From Thermoplasmatota archaeon (GTDB lineage Archaea > Thermoplasmatota > JAKEGO01), in contig JANQNK010000006.1 of NCBI GenBank assembly GCA_028279595.1, forward strand, positions 62,001 through 126,000: 64,000 bases of DNA, read 5' to 3'. The position numbers were made by a program, and so were the translations under genes. Within the stretch, counting starts at the first letter, position 1; each line of letters begins with the position of its first letter. Positions 50,453 to 58,235 of this stretch are shown piece by piece. The notes below the pieces were generated by a model. It saw only the letters and a list, made by a program, of their open reading frames with translations. It had not been told where the DNA came from and ran no database searches.

Positions 50453-50818
50453 TCACCCTTGCTTCTTCAACTTGTCAACGAGTCCCTCGATGAGGGGCTT
50501 CGCCTTGCCCGGCTTGGTTATCGCGACCGAGGCCGTTGGTACGACCAGGCCGGCTGCCCGTCCGAGCTCGTTCTTGTTCGGGACGTAAGCGAAGGGTATG
50601 CCCTTCTCCTCGCAGAGGAACGGTATGTGCATGAGGACCTCCTCGGGCTGGATGTCGGACGCCATGACGACGAAGACGGCCTGGCCGCGCTCGATCATCT
50701 TGGTGACCTCGTTGGTCCCCTTGTGCAGCTTGCCCGTGTCGCGCGCATGCTCCACGGCCTCGTACACACTGTTCACTAGTTCCTCCGGCATTTCGAACTT
50801 CACATATGCTTTGCTCAT
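50453..50818 (-). CDS. rpl7ae: Ribosomal protein L7Ae
   Basis: A 121-residue kink-turn-binding protein with [24 protein letters not shown], then [34 protein letters not shown]. It is part of the 50S subunit and, in archaea, of box C/D and H/ACA ribonucleoproteins and RNase P. It leads the operon L7Ae-S28e-L24e-ndk-infB. A GGAGG ribosome-binding site and a leader hairpin lie directly upstream. Confidence 0.96.
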   Translation of the reverse strand: MSKAYVKFEMPEELVNSVYEAVEHARDTGKLHKGTNEVTKMIERGQAVFVVMASDIQPEEVLMHIPFLCEEKGIPFAYVPNKNELGRAAGLVVPTASVAITKPGKAKPLIEGLVDKLKKQG

Positions 50819-50822
50819 TGTT

Positions 50823-50852
50823 CAACCTCCTTCAAGCCCCAACGGGGGCTTT
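50823..50852 (-). promoter_or_regulatory. Leader hairpin abutting the ribosome-binding site of L7Ae
   Basis: On the minus strand, AAGCCCC and GGGGCTT (50845-50851 and 50834-50840 on the plus strand) form a perfect 7-bp stem with a 4-nt loop. GA flanks it on both sides, and GAAGGAGG follows at once. Tandem G/A flanks around a stem are what a kink-turn uses, although a convincing second stem is not clear. Confidence 0.4.
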
Positions 50853-50885
50853 CATCATTCACAGGTGGGCGCTCCATCACCCATA

Positions 50886-50896
50886 TCATATTAAAG
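50886..50896 (-). promoter_or_regulatory. TATA box for the L7Ae operon
   Basis: CTTTAATATGA on the minus strand predicts transcription start near 50865 and a leader of about 45 nt. Confidence 0.5.
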
Positions 50897-50944
50897 CGTT
50901 ATGACTGGGGCGAAGCGTCATCAATCCGTCTGGCAGGTCGATGC

Positions 50945-51430
50945 TCATCCTTCCAGTATGGGCATGTACCCCGACCATGTGCCCTCGCTCTTGAGGGACT
51001 TCAGGTTCTCCTCGAGCACTTCCCTGTGCTTGTTCTCCTCGTCCACGAGACGCATGAAGAAGTCCCTTATCGTGATGTCGTCGACGCTGTCCGCGCACCT
51101 GCGGTAGAACTCCGCGGTCTTCACCTCGACGGCCATCGCCTGGGTGGTAGCCTCGATCGCGTCGACCTCGTGGACCCTCTCGATGGGGAACACGGCACTC
51201 GGGTCCATCGTGGGAATGGACTCGCTGATCTCGATGTCCGCTGCGTTCTCGCGCATCTTGGCGAAGGCGTCCTCGTGCTCCTTCTCGGCGTTCGCCAGGA
51301 AGGTCATCAAGGCCTTGCCCGCGGGATCGTCTATCTTGCTTCCGAAGGCCATGTAGAAGTCGTATCCGTAGCGCTCCAGCTCTATGGCCAGGTCGAAGGC
51401 CTCCCTCGTGTTTCCTACGATGTCTGTCAT
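50945..51430 (-). CDS. Ferritin-like diiron protein (rubrerythrin-type, no rubredoxin domain)
   Basis: From the ATG at 51430, which follows GGTGA by 4 nt, the product is 161 residues. It is a four-helix bundle with two ExxH-type helices: EKEHEDAFAKM and EENKHREVLEEN, plus single E residues in helices 1 and 3 (ELERYGYDFY and VEVKTAEFYRR). Those six positions can hold a diiron site. There is no C-terminal rubredoxin domain. Peroxide scavenging or iron oxidation is probable. A minus-strand TATA box at 51459-51470 supports this start. Confidence 0.88.
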   Translation of the reverse strand: MTDIVGNTREAFDLAIELERYGYDFYMAFGSKIDDPAGKALMTFLANAEKEHEDAFAKMRENAADIEISESIPTMDPSAVFPIERVHEVDAIEATTQAMAVEVKTAEFYRRCADSVDDITIRDFFMRLVDEENKHREVLEENLKSLKSEGTWSGYMPILEG

Positions 51431-51458
51431 TGGGTCACCACGAGGTAGAAAGGGCAAC

Positions 51459-51470
51459 GGTTTAAATTAC
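51459..51470 (-). promoter_or_regulatory. TATA box for the ferritin-like gene
   Basis: GTAATTTAAACC on the minus strand lies about 33 bp before the ATG at 51430. Confidence 0.5.
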
Positions 51471-51508
51471 CTTTCGCTAAAAAACGCGAAACTGGGGTTC
51501 GGACCGGC

Positions 51509-52660
51509 TCAATCCAACGTCCCGATCGCCTTGGCGATCCTCTCGGCTCCCCGTTCGAGGTCCTCCATCGAGCTCGCGAACGACAGGCGGAATCGATCGT
51601 TCGCCTGGGACCCGAAGGCGCCTCCAGGCGTCACGGCGACCTTGGCCTCCTCGAGCAGGAACTTGGCGAACTCGAAGCTGTCCATCTCGTCGTCGTATGA
51701 CGGGAATGCGTAGAACGTCCCTTCCGGCCTGTAGCATTCGACTCCTGGGATGTCGTCGAGCGCCTTCGAGATGAAGTCGCCCCGCTTCCTGTAGACGTCC
51801 ACCATCTCCCTGACGCTCTCGTCGCCCTTCCTGAGGGCGGATAGCAGCCCCATCTGGACGAACGATGTGGCGCAGGTGACGACGTTCTGCTGGACCTTCG
51901 CGATCTCCTTGACCCATGAGGGCGGGGCTATTGCCCATCCGACCCTCCATCCGCTCATGGCATAGGTCTTCGAGGCGCTGAACACGGTCATCGTCCTATC
52001 GGCCATTCCGGGGAGGGATGCGATGGAAAGGTGCTCACCCTCGAAGATCATCTTCTCGTAGACCTCGTCGGTGATGACCTTTAGGTCGTTGTCGATTGCC
52101 AGGTCGGCGAGCGCCTTGATCTCGTCTGCCGAGAAGACCGCACCCGTCGGGTTCGAGGGTGAGTTGATGACCAGACCTTTGGTCCTCGGTGTGATGAGCC
52201 CTGCGATCGTGTCGATATCGGGATGGAACCTCTCTCCCAAGGGATAATGGACCGGCACCGCCTCCGCGAGCCTTATCATCTGCTCGTAGGAAACCCAGCC
52301 AGGGTCGGGTATGAGGACCTCCTCGCCCCTGTCGAACAGGGAGACGATCCCCTCGTAGAGCGCGACCTTCGCCGGCGTGATGACGACGTTCTCCCGCGCA
52401 CACGGGATCCCGTTGTTGCGTGAATAGTAATCGGCCACCTCGTCCCTGAGCTCGGGGAATCCCAGCGATGGTGTATAGTGTGTGCATCCCGTGTTCATGG
52501 CCTCGACGGCGTCGTCGATTATCATCTGCGGAGTGTCGAAGTCGGGCTCACCCAGGGTGAACGAGAGGATGTCCTCGCCCTGCGCCCTCATCCTGACGAC
52601 CTGGTCGTTCAGCGCGACGATCCTGGACCCTGCCACTGAGCTCATTCTTACGGATGGCAT
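51509..52660 (-). CDS. Class I/II aminotransferase (aspartate aminotransferase-like)
   Basis: A 383-residue fold-type I PLP enzyme. The PLP lysine lies in VFSASKTYAMSGWRVGW, the coenzyme-binding NSPSNPTGAVFS and ITDEVYEKM motifs are present, and the substrate arginine is in DRFRLSFASS. It most resembles archaeal and Bacillus-type aspartate or broad-specificity aminotransferases (subgroup I-gamma). Substrate range cannot be fixed from sequence. It is the last gene of a same-strand run behind the TPR protein. Confidence 0.9.
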   Translation of the reverse strand: MPSVRMSSVAGSRIVALNDQVVRMRAQGEDILSFTLGEPDFDTPQMIIDDAVEAMNTGCTHYTPSLGFPELRDEVADYYSRNNGIPCARENVVITPAKVALYEGIVSLFDRGEEVLIPDPGWVSYEQMIRLAEAVPVHYPLGERFHPDIDTIAGLITPRTKGLVINSPSNPTGAVFSADEIKALADLAIDNDLKVITDEVYEKMIFEGEHLSIASLPGMADRTMTVFSASKTYAMSGWRVGWAIAPPSWVKEIAKVQQNVVTCATSFVQMGLLSALRKGDESVREMVDVYRKRGDFISKALDDIPGVECYRPEGTFYAFPSYDDEMDSFEFAKFLLEEAKVAVTPGGAFGSQANDRFRLSFASSMEDLERGAERIAKAIGTLD

Positions 52661-52739
52661 ACTGGCTCAATCGGGGTGCTCTTCTTAAAGATTTTGCTGA
52701 TGTGGGGCCCGTCCCTTGATAGCTATCGGTGCCTTGAGG

Positions 52740-54320
52740 TCAGAACTTGCCCCATCTTCGCCTGCGGCCGCCAGTGATCGCCTTCCATGACCTCTTGTCG
52801 TGCCTCTTCATGAGGTCGAGGCAGATCTTCCTTCGCTCGAGGGCCCATCTGTCCCTCGGGAAGAGGTCGAGGTACTCGGTGTACAGGTTATAGGCTCCCG
52901 TGAAGTCCCTGTCCTCCTCGAGCTTCGAGATCCTGCCCTTGATGTCCTCGCCGACACGGACCCTGGCCCACTTGGCCGATGGATCGATCTCAAGCGCCTT
53001 GGAAGCGTATTCTGCAGCCTTCTCGACCTTCTTCATGTCATGGTAGAGGTCGCTAAGCGAGCCGAGGACGGTCAGGTCCTTAGGCCACCTCCTGAAGGCT
53101 CTTATGAGGGTCCTGAGCGCGCCCTTCCTGTCCCCCAGGCCGAGCATGCTGTCCGCCCGGTACACGAACAGACGCGGCTCCTCCTTCTTCACATCGGCCA
53201 TCATGTCGATCGCCGACTTGAACTCCCTCCTGTCGATGAGGTCCTTTCCTATGAGGACAAGATAATGGTCGATGTCGAATTCCTTGTCGAGTCCGGCGAT
53301 CATGCCGTAGAGGTCGACAGCCTCGCCCCATCTCCGTTCCGACTTCAGCCGGTTGGCGATGTCCTTGAGGTGGTAAGCGGTCTTCGAGCCCGGATACCTC
53401 TCTTCGATGTCCAGGTAGAGCTCGACGGCCCTGTCGTAGCTCCCCTCCCTTACGAATCCGTGGGCTATCTCGGAATACTCCCTCTGGACGTCGACCTCCG
53501 AGAATGTCACGGCCTCCTTCAACATCTCCATCGCCTTCTCGAGGTCGCCGCGCTCGATCTCCTTCCTGGCGAGGTCCTTGACCTTGATGGCAGCGTCAGA
53601 CCTGACTCCTCCATCGGGCGACAGGTCGGAGGCGAGGTGATAGTATCTTAACGCATCCCTTGTGTTTCCGTATTCGACAGAGTTCTCGGCAGCCCTCAGG
53701 AGCGATCCGACCAGTGGTGCGCAGTCGAGGAAATCGAAGGCCTCGCTGTACTCGGCGGCCCGTTCGAAGCGTTCCCCCTCCAGTGTTGAAGCGAACTGCC
53801 TCTCTATCGCCCTGATGACCTCGTCCCTCAGTTCCTCGGGGAGTCGTTCGAGCTCCGAACATACCTTTTCATGATGACCGTTCCTCTCCATCGCCTCTAT
53901 GGCTGCGGTGATCCCCCAGTGGAGCCTGTCCCTGTCGTCGGTCATCGAGGACAGCAGTCCGTAGGATGAGATGTGATCGGAGTAACGCCCATCGTCGAGC
54001 ATCTCCCTGGCACGACGCTCTACCGCACCCGCGATTAGCTGAAGGGTCTGCCCCTCCGCTGTCCCGAAATCGATGAGATCGACGACGGCGTCGAGCTCGG
54101 CCGATTCGATGTTGTACGCGATCATGGACGGATGGTCCTCGCAACCGTCCATATCGGCCGGGTCCTTTCCCTGCCTGATAAGAGCTATCGACAATCCCGT
54201 CCTGGAGAGGCAGTCGTCGGTCGAGGCCAGGTCTGACCTGAAAAGCCGTTCCGCCTCCTCGTGGCTCCCCTCCATGAGGGCGGTCATTGCACGCGCCCTG
54301 AGGATATCGGAGGGGTCCAT
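52740..54320 (-). CDS. Tetratricopeptide-repeat protein
   Basis: A 526-residue soluble helical protein made almost entirely of TPR-like units, such as GNTRDALRYYHLASDLSPDGG, GSYDRAVELYLDIEERYPGS, RRWGEAVDLYGMIAGLDKEF and KVEKAAEYASKALEIDPSAKWARV. There is no signal peptide or enzyme domain. It ends in a basic stretch (KRHDKRSWKAITGGRRRRW), which suggests contact with RNA or the ribosome. It starts 4 bp after aIF2-beta, so it is co-transcribed with a translation factor. A scaffold role in translation or ribosome assembly is inference. Confidence 0.85.
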   Translation of the reverse strand: MDPSDILRARAMTALMEGSHEEAERLFRSDLASTDDCLSRTGLSIALIRQGKDPADMDGCEDHPSMIAYNIESAELDAVVDLIDFGTAEGQTLQLIAGAVERRAREMLDDGRYSDHISSYGLLSSMTDDRDRLHWGITAAIEAMERNGHHEKVCSELERLPEELRDEVIRAIERQFASTLEGERFERAAEYSEAFDFLDCAPLVGSLLRAAENSVEYGNTRDALRYYHLASDLSPDGGVRSDAAIKVKDLARKEIERGDLEKAMEMLKEAVTFSEVDVQREYSEIAHGFVREGSYDRAVELYLDIEERYPGSKTAYHLKDIANRLKSERRWGEAVDLYGMIAGLDKEFDIDHYLVLIGKDLIDRREFKSAIDMMADVKKEEPRLFVYRADSMLGLGDRKGALRTLIRAFRRWPKDLTVLGSLSDLYHDMKKVEKAAEYASKALEIDPSAKWARVRVGEDIKGRISKLEEDRDFTGAYNLYTEYLDLFPRDRWALERRKICLDLMKRHDKRSWKAITGGRRRRWGKF

Positions 54321-54324
54321 GTCG

Positions 54325-54957
54325 TCACTCCTTGACGACCTTGGTCTGGACGTAGTTGCTGTTCGAGACGTACTCTACCCTGATCTTCACGCGGTCGCCC
54401 TTCGCCGTTCCCGGCACGAAGATGACATATGGTCCCTGTCGGACCATGCCGTCGCCTCGGTGGCTGATGTCCTGGACCGTGACCTCGATAACGTCCCCGG
54501 CCTTGAGTTTCTGCGACTTCTCCTCGTGTTTCACACCCTTCTTGACGAGGACTGGCCTTCTGCCGCCGCATGCGTCGCAGACCAGGATGAGTGTCCTGGA
54601 ATCCTTGATCAGATGTGTGTCAGGCCGACCGCACTCGGAACAGAGGACATAGGTCTCGAAGTAGGCGTTTACCTTCTTCTGCAGGTCCTCCTGGATTATC
54701 CTCGCCTTGAGGACCAGGCGTCCTGAGTCGTCGATGAATCCAGGTGCGCCAACGTCCTTCACAAGGTGGCCCAGCAGATGCTCGGGCTCCCTTGCGATCA
54801 TGTCGGCAATTGTGTTGAAATTCCTGAGGATGGTCGATTTCCCCTCTATGAACGATTCCACGTCGGGAAGCTTGAAACGCTCCTCCTCCTTGGCGGGCGC
54901 CTTGAGTTCCTTCTTGGCGTCCTCGAGGAGCTTCATGTAGTCGAATTGGTCGGTCAT
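54325..54957 (-). CDS. Translation initiation factor aIF2 beta subunit with C-terminal TRAM domain
   Basis: Residues 1-145 are the usual aIF2-beta: an alpha-beta domain (STILRNFNTIADMIAREPEHLLGHLVKDVGAPGFID) and a zinc ribbon (YVLCSECGRPDTHLIKD… VCDACGGRRPV). Residues 148-210 add a TRAM domain (AGDVIEVTVQDISHRGDGMVRQGPYVIFVPG… GDRVKIRVEYV), a single-stranded or structured RNA-binding fold. The heterotrimer brings Met-tRNAi to the ribosome. A minus-strand TTTTTAAC TATA-like element near 54980-54989 lies upstream. The TPR gene follows after 4 bp. Confidence 0.93.
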   Translation of the reverse strand: MTDQFDYMKLLEDAKKELKAPAKEEERFKLPDVESFIEGKSTILRNFNTIADMIAREPEHLLGHLVKDVGAPGFIDDSGRLVLKARIIQEDLQKKVNAYFETYVLCSECGRPDTHLIKDSRTLILVCDACGGRRPVLVKKGVKHEEKSQKLKAGDVIEVTVQDISHRGDGMVRQGPYVIFVPGTAKGDRVKIRVEYVSNSNYVQTKVVKE

Positions 54958-55127
54958 CTCCCGTGCAATGTGCGTGTGTGTTAAAAAGGTATGGTCGGAC
55001 GAGCATTACGAAATCCCTGTATGTCACGCGGTTCCGAGAATTCCAGCGGACCCCTGCCGGAACCCGCGCCGGGACATGGCCAGACATTGAAAAACGAGGT
55101 CATTTTCGCCTTCCCGCTCACCACAAG

Positions 55128-55150
55128 GTTTATATCAGGGGCCTATATAA
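55128..55150 (+). promoter_or_regulatory. Double TATA-like promoter of the L18e-L13-S9-rpoN operon
   Basis: GTTTATATCA at 55128-55137 and CTATATAA at 55143-55150 lie 25-45 bp upstream of the ATG at 55175. Two start sites may be used. Confidence 0.5.
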
Positions 55151-55174
55151 GAGGTCCAGTCTGGAGGACAGGAG

Positions 55175-55534
55175 ATGGGTAGAACTGGCAAGAGCGACAG
55201 CGTGCTTGAGCTCATCGGAACGCTCAAGAGATCGGCCCTCGAGAACGAGGCCCCTATCTGGAAGGATGTAGCCAAGAGGCTCGAGAAGCCGAAGTCCAGC
55301 TGGGCCGAGGTCAACCTGTCCCACCTCGAGAGGACCACCGCCGACGGTGACATCGTCGTGGTCCCCGGAAAGCTCCTAGGAGCCGGGTCCGTGTCGAAGA
55401 AGCTGACTGTAGCATCTGTCTCGATGTCGGAGTCGGCCGAGACCGGAATCACGGGGTCCGGCGGAAAGGTGTCGACGATAGAGCAGTTGATCGAGAAGAA
55501 CCCCTCCGGAAAGGGGATCAGGATCATCGGGTGA
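55175..55534 (+). CDS. rpl18e: Ribosomal protein L18e
   Basis: A 119-residue 50S protein of the L15/L18e fold with LIGTLKRSALENEAPIWKDVAKRLEKP, then SHLERTTADGDIVVVPGKLLGAGSVSKKLTVASVSMSESA. Length is normal for archaea. It is the first gene of the conserved order L18e-L13-S9-rpoN and ends 4 bp before L13. Confidence 0.96.
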   Translation: MGRTGKSDSVLELIGTLKRSALENEAPIWKDVAKRLEKPKSSWAEVNLSHLERTTADGDIVVVPGKLLGAGSVSKKLTVASVSMSESAETGITGSGGKVSTIEQLIEKNPSGKGIRIIG

Positions 55535-55538
55535 TCAC

Positions 55539-55964
55539 ATGAAGGTCATCGACGCCGAAGGTGCCGTCCTGGGCCGGCTCGCAAGTTCCCTTGCCAAGAG
55601 CCTGCTTGACGGCGAGGAGATAATCGTTGTCAACGCCGAGAAGGCGATAATCGTGGGAGACCCGGACGAGGTCATCATGAGGTACCTGACCAAGAGGCGC
55701 CTCAACCATCCGAGGAAGGGTCCGCACTTCCCGCGCATGCCCGACAGGATCGTCAAGAGGACCGTCCGCGGGATGCTCCCCTACAAGCAGCCCAGGGGCA
55801 GGGACGCGCTTCACCGCCTGAGGGTCTACATGGGCGTACCCAAGGAATACGCCAAGGAGAAGACCGAACAGGTGGACGTGTCGATGCGTCCAGCGCCGGA
55901 GAAGTTCATAACGCTCAACAGGGTCGCGATGGAACTCGGGGCCAAGGTAGGTGACTTGGAATGA
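55539..55964 (+). CDS. rpl13: Ribosomal protein L13
   Basis: A 141-residue uL13 protein with [38 protein letters not shown], then [36 protein letters not shown]. It binds 23S rRNA early in 50S assembly. Its stop overlaps the S9 start by 4 bp. Confidence 0.96.
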   Translation: MKVIDAEGAVLGRLASSLAKSLLDGEEIIVVNAEKAIIVGDPDEVIMRYLTKRRLNHPRKGPHFPRMPDRIVKRTVRGMLPYKQPRGRDALHRLRVYMGVPKEYAKEKTEQVDVSMRPAPEKFITLNRVAMELGAKVGDLE

Positions 55965-56359
55965 AGCCTGTGGTCGTCAGTGGAAAGAGGAAGACCGCGA
56001 TAGCCCGCGCAACTGTCGAGAAGGGCAACGGGACCTTCAGGGTCAACAGCATGCTTCTCGATCACTGGGGTACCGAGATGGCCCGGTTGAAGGTCCAGGA
56101 GCCCCTCCACCTCGCCGGGACGAAGGCCCAGATGGTCAACATAAGCGTCAACGTCCAGGGCGGAGGCGTCATGGGTCAGGCCTACGCGACGAGGACCGCT
56201 ATCGCACGCGGGCTCGTGCAGTTCTTCGAGGACAGCACCCTCGAGGAGGTCTACCGCGACTTCGACAGGAGCCTGCTGGTCAACGACGCACGCAGGAAGG
56301 AGACGAAGAAACCGCTCGGCCGCGGAGCGAGGAAGAAGCGGCAGAAGTCCTACAGGTGA
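55961..56359 (+). CDS. rps9: Ribosomal protein S9
   Basis: A 132-residue uS9 protein. The N-terminal [21 protein letters not shown], the [22 protein letters not shown] block and the basic tail [13 protein letters not shown], which reaches the P-site tRNA, are all present. It overlaps L13 by 4 bp, and its stop lies inside the ribosome-binding site of rpoN. Confidence 0.96.
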   Translation: MKPVVVSGKRKTAIARATVEKGNGTFRVNSMLLDHWGTEMARLKVQEPLHLAGTKAQMVNISVNVQGGGVMGQAYATRTAIARGLVQFFEDSTLEEVYRDFDRSLLVNDARRKETKKPLGRGARKKRQKSYR

Positions 56360-56364
56360 TACGT

Positions 56365-56556
56365 TTGATAATGCCCGTCCGGTGTTTCAGCTGCGGAAAG
56401 GTGATAGGCCACTTCTACGCCGTCTACAAGCAGAAGGTCGCGATGGGCGAGGACCCCCAGAGGGCGCTCGACCAGCTGGGTATCGAACGCTACTGCTGCC
56501 GAAGGATGATAATGACGCACGTCGACCTGATCGACGACGTGCTTCCGTATCCCTGA
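56365..56556 (+). CDS. rpoN: DNA-directed RNA polymerase subunit N (RPB10 homologue)
   Basis: A 63-residue zinc-bundle subunit with the N-terminal CFSCG (zinc site C7/C10 in this numbering) and the [16 protein letters not shown] block carrying the second cysteine pair. I choose the TTG at 56365 ([11 protein letters not shown]) rather than the ATG at 56371. The family's N terminus is MIxPVRCF, and GGTGA in the S9 stop region lies 5 nt before TTG, the best spacing. It is the last gene of the ribosomal operon. Confidence 0.93.
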   Translation: MIMPVRCFSCGKVIGHFYAVYKQKVAMGEDPQRALDQLGIERYCCRRMIMTHVDLIDDVLPYP

Positions 56557-56563
56557 ACTCACT

Positions 56564-57391
56564 TCAGATAAGATGTGCTGCAGGACCTATTCCCGCAGCG
56601 ACCGCTCCGTCCAACTCCTCGAACGAGAAGGCCGAATGTCCGAGCATGCACATTCCCGCCAGCTTCCTCTCTCCGATGATCTTCCTTACATGAGGTCCGA
56701 TAAGGCCCGTCGAATCGGCGAACCTCCTGCTGGACCTGCAGAAGTTCTCGAGTGTGGGCTCTTCCGTCAGTGCGGAGTGCGCTTCTGCACCAGCCTCGAT
56801 GATCCTTTTCCTGTCATCCGGGTTCCGAAGGACCGCAGGGGTGCTCATCGGCTCCTCGACCCATCTCAGGTAGACGACGTCGACATCGATGTCAAGGTTC
56901 TCGACCCTTCCATGGGGAGGCACGCCCTCGACCATGCGGATCTCGAAACCGCCGACCGACTGCGCCGCCACGTCGCCGAGTCCCGTGCCGTTGAGGACCT
57001 CGGCGGTATGCGCAGCGAGTATCGGGTCGACATCGCTGCCGAGGAGCTTGGCCGCGGCCATCGCAGTCGACAGTGCCATGGCTCCGCTCATGCCGAACCC
57101 CTGGCCCAGCGGCAATCCGTTCTCTATCGAGACCTTCAATCGTGTGTCCATGGAGCGTGTGAAGGCCTCCACCACGTCCGTCAGGACCTTCATCTCCGAG
57201 CGGAGGCCGTTGACGAGAATCGTATTGGAATCGGCCAATTCGACCGTGGCATGGGACCCCAGGTCGACACAGAAGCCGGCGCCCCTGGACCCACGCATCG
57301 CTACATCGTCCGCACTGTCGTGGATGCTGAAGAACCCGGTCACATGACCGGGAGCGAACGCCCTGGACCGTTCCATCCGGAAGCCCCTCAA
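56564..57391 (-). CDS. Pantoate kinase (archaeal GHMP family)
   Basis: A 275-residue GHMP kinase with the family-specific N terminus RAFAPGHVTGFFSIHDS (residues 9-25) and the ATP-binding loop GLPLGQGFGMSGAMALSTAMA. It phosphorylates pantoate to 4-phosphopantoate in the archaeal CoA pathway, with phosphopantothenate synthetase as the next step (not in this window). Start is the ATG at 57391, which overlaps the upstream stop by 4 bp; ATG at 57376 is an alternative. It converges on rpoN. Confidence 0.9.
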   Translation of the reverse strand: MRGFRMERSRAFAPGHVTGFFSIHDSADDVAMRGSRGAGFCVDLGSHATVELADSNTILVNGLRSEMKVLTDVVEAFTRSMDTRLKVSIENGLPLGQGFGMSGAMALSTAMAAAKLLGSDVDPILAAHTAEVLNGTGLGDVAAQSVGGFEIRMVEGVPPHGRVENLDIDVDVVYLRWVEEPMSTPAVLRNPDDRKRIIEAGAEAHSALTEEPTLENFCRSSRRFADSTGLIGPHVRKIIGERKLAGMCMLGHSAFSFEELDGAVAAGIGPAAHLI

Positions 57392-58062
57392 CCAATTCGC
57401 ATGCGCCCGAAGTAGTCCTCCTCCTCGGGCTCGGAAGGACCTTCCCCGTCCTCACCAGTGCCTTTACGGCGAACACCCATGCCGATGGCCATCATGACGA
57501 CCAGGACGATCACGGCGAGTATAAGGAACGTTGTGATATCGCCATCGTCGTCGCTCTCGGTGGGTTCCTGGCCGTTCGGACCGATATCCTCCCTCTCTAT
57601 TATGGACCAGTTGATGTTCATGAATACGGTCCTGTTCGGGACGGCGTCGTTCTCCCTGGTGTTGTTGAGGTTGTCTATCACGAGGTAGAGCACGACATCC
57701 TCGGGTTCGGTTATCTTCGACCACTCGAAGGTCCCTTCGCGGCTCTCCAGCCATCCAGGGGGACTGAGGGTCGCGAACTCCTCGCCCTCTCCGTCATCGT
57801 AGTTGTCGTATTCGTCCGGAGTAAAGAGGTAGATATCGATGCCGGTGAAATTGTGCCATTCATCCGGGTCTACCGCTGACACGTTGACCCGCAGCGTGAA
57901 GGTGGCGTTGGCCGGGATCTCGATGTCCCGTCCCCTGTTGTCCCAAAGTTTTCCCTCATCGATCTCGACATCCTGTTCGTCGAAGTAGACGTCATCCGCC
58001 GAAGCGGTCCCTGCGAGCACGAACATCGCCAATATCAACATCATGAATGCCAGGGCCTTCAT
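57388..58062 (-). CDS. Secreted, C-terminally anchored hypothetical protein
   Basis: A 224-residue exported protein. The signal peptide MKALAFMMLILAMFVLAG covers residues 1-22 with cleavage near ASA-DD. A beta-sandwich-like extracellular domain with several N-x-S/T sequons spans about 23-165. A transmembrane helix follows (FLILAVIVLVVMMAIGMGV), then a short acidic cytoplasmic tail (GEGPSEPEEEDYFGRMRIG). The extracellular domain (NATFTLRVNVSAVDPDEWHNFTGIDIYLF) recalls pre-peptidase or CARDB-type stalks, but no family is certain. It overlaps the pantoate kinase gene by 4 bp, an odd pairing. Confidence 0.75.
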   Translation of the reverse strand: MKALAFMMLILAMFVLAGTASADDVYFDEQDVEIDEGKLWDNRGRDIEIPANATFTLRVNVSAVDPDEWHNFTGIDIYLFTPDEYDNYDDGEGEEFATLSPPGWLESREGTFEWSKITEPEDVVLYLVIDNLNNTRENDAVPNRTVFMNINWSIIEREDIGPNGQEPTESDDDGDITTFLILAVIVLVVMMAIGMGVRRKGTGEDGEGPSEPEEEDYFGRMRIG

Positions 58063-58202
58063 GAGGCCGTGAGGGTCCCGCGAACATTAATAGTTAACTG
58101 CTGAACCGAAAGGCGTCTGGCCACGCCGATCCCGTTGCATTGATGAATGTGCGTTTTTCTAATCTCCAATTGCGTATTTGATAATATCTGGCCATCGATA
58201 AG

Positions 58203-58212
58203 CATATAAATC
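58203..58212 (+). promoter_or_regulatory. TATA box for the C11 protease gene
   Basis: CATATAAATC places transcription start near 58232. The ATG at 58236 is then the first usable start codon, and the in-frame GTG at 58218 lies upstream of the transcript. Confidence 0.55.
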
Positions 58213-58235
58213 CGTGAGTGCCGTATAGGGTAGGC

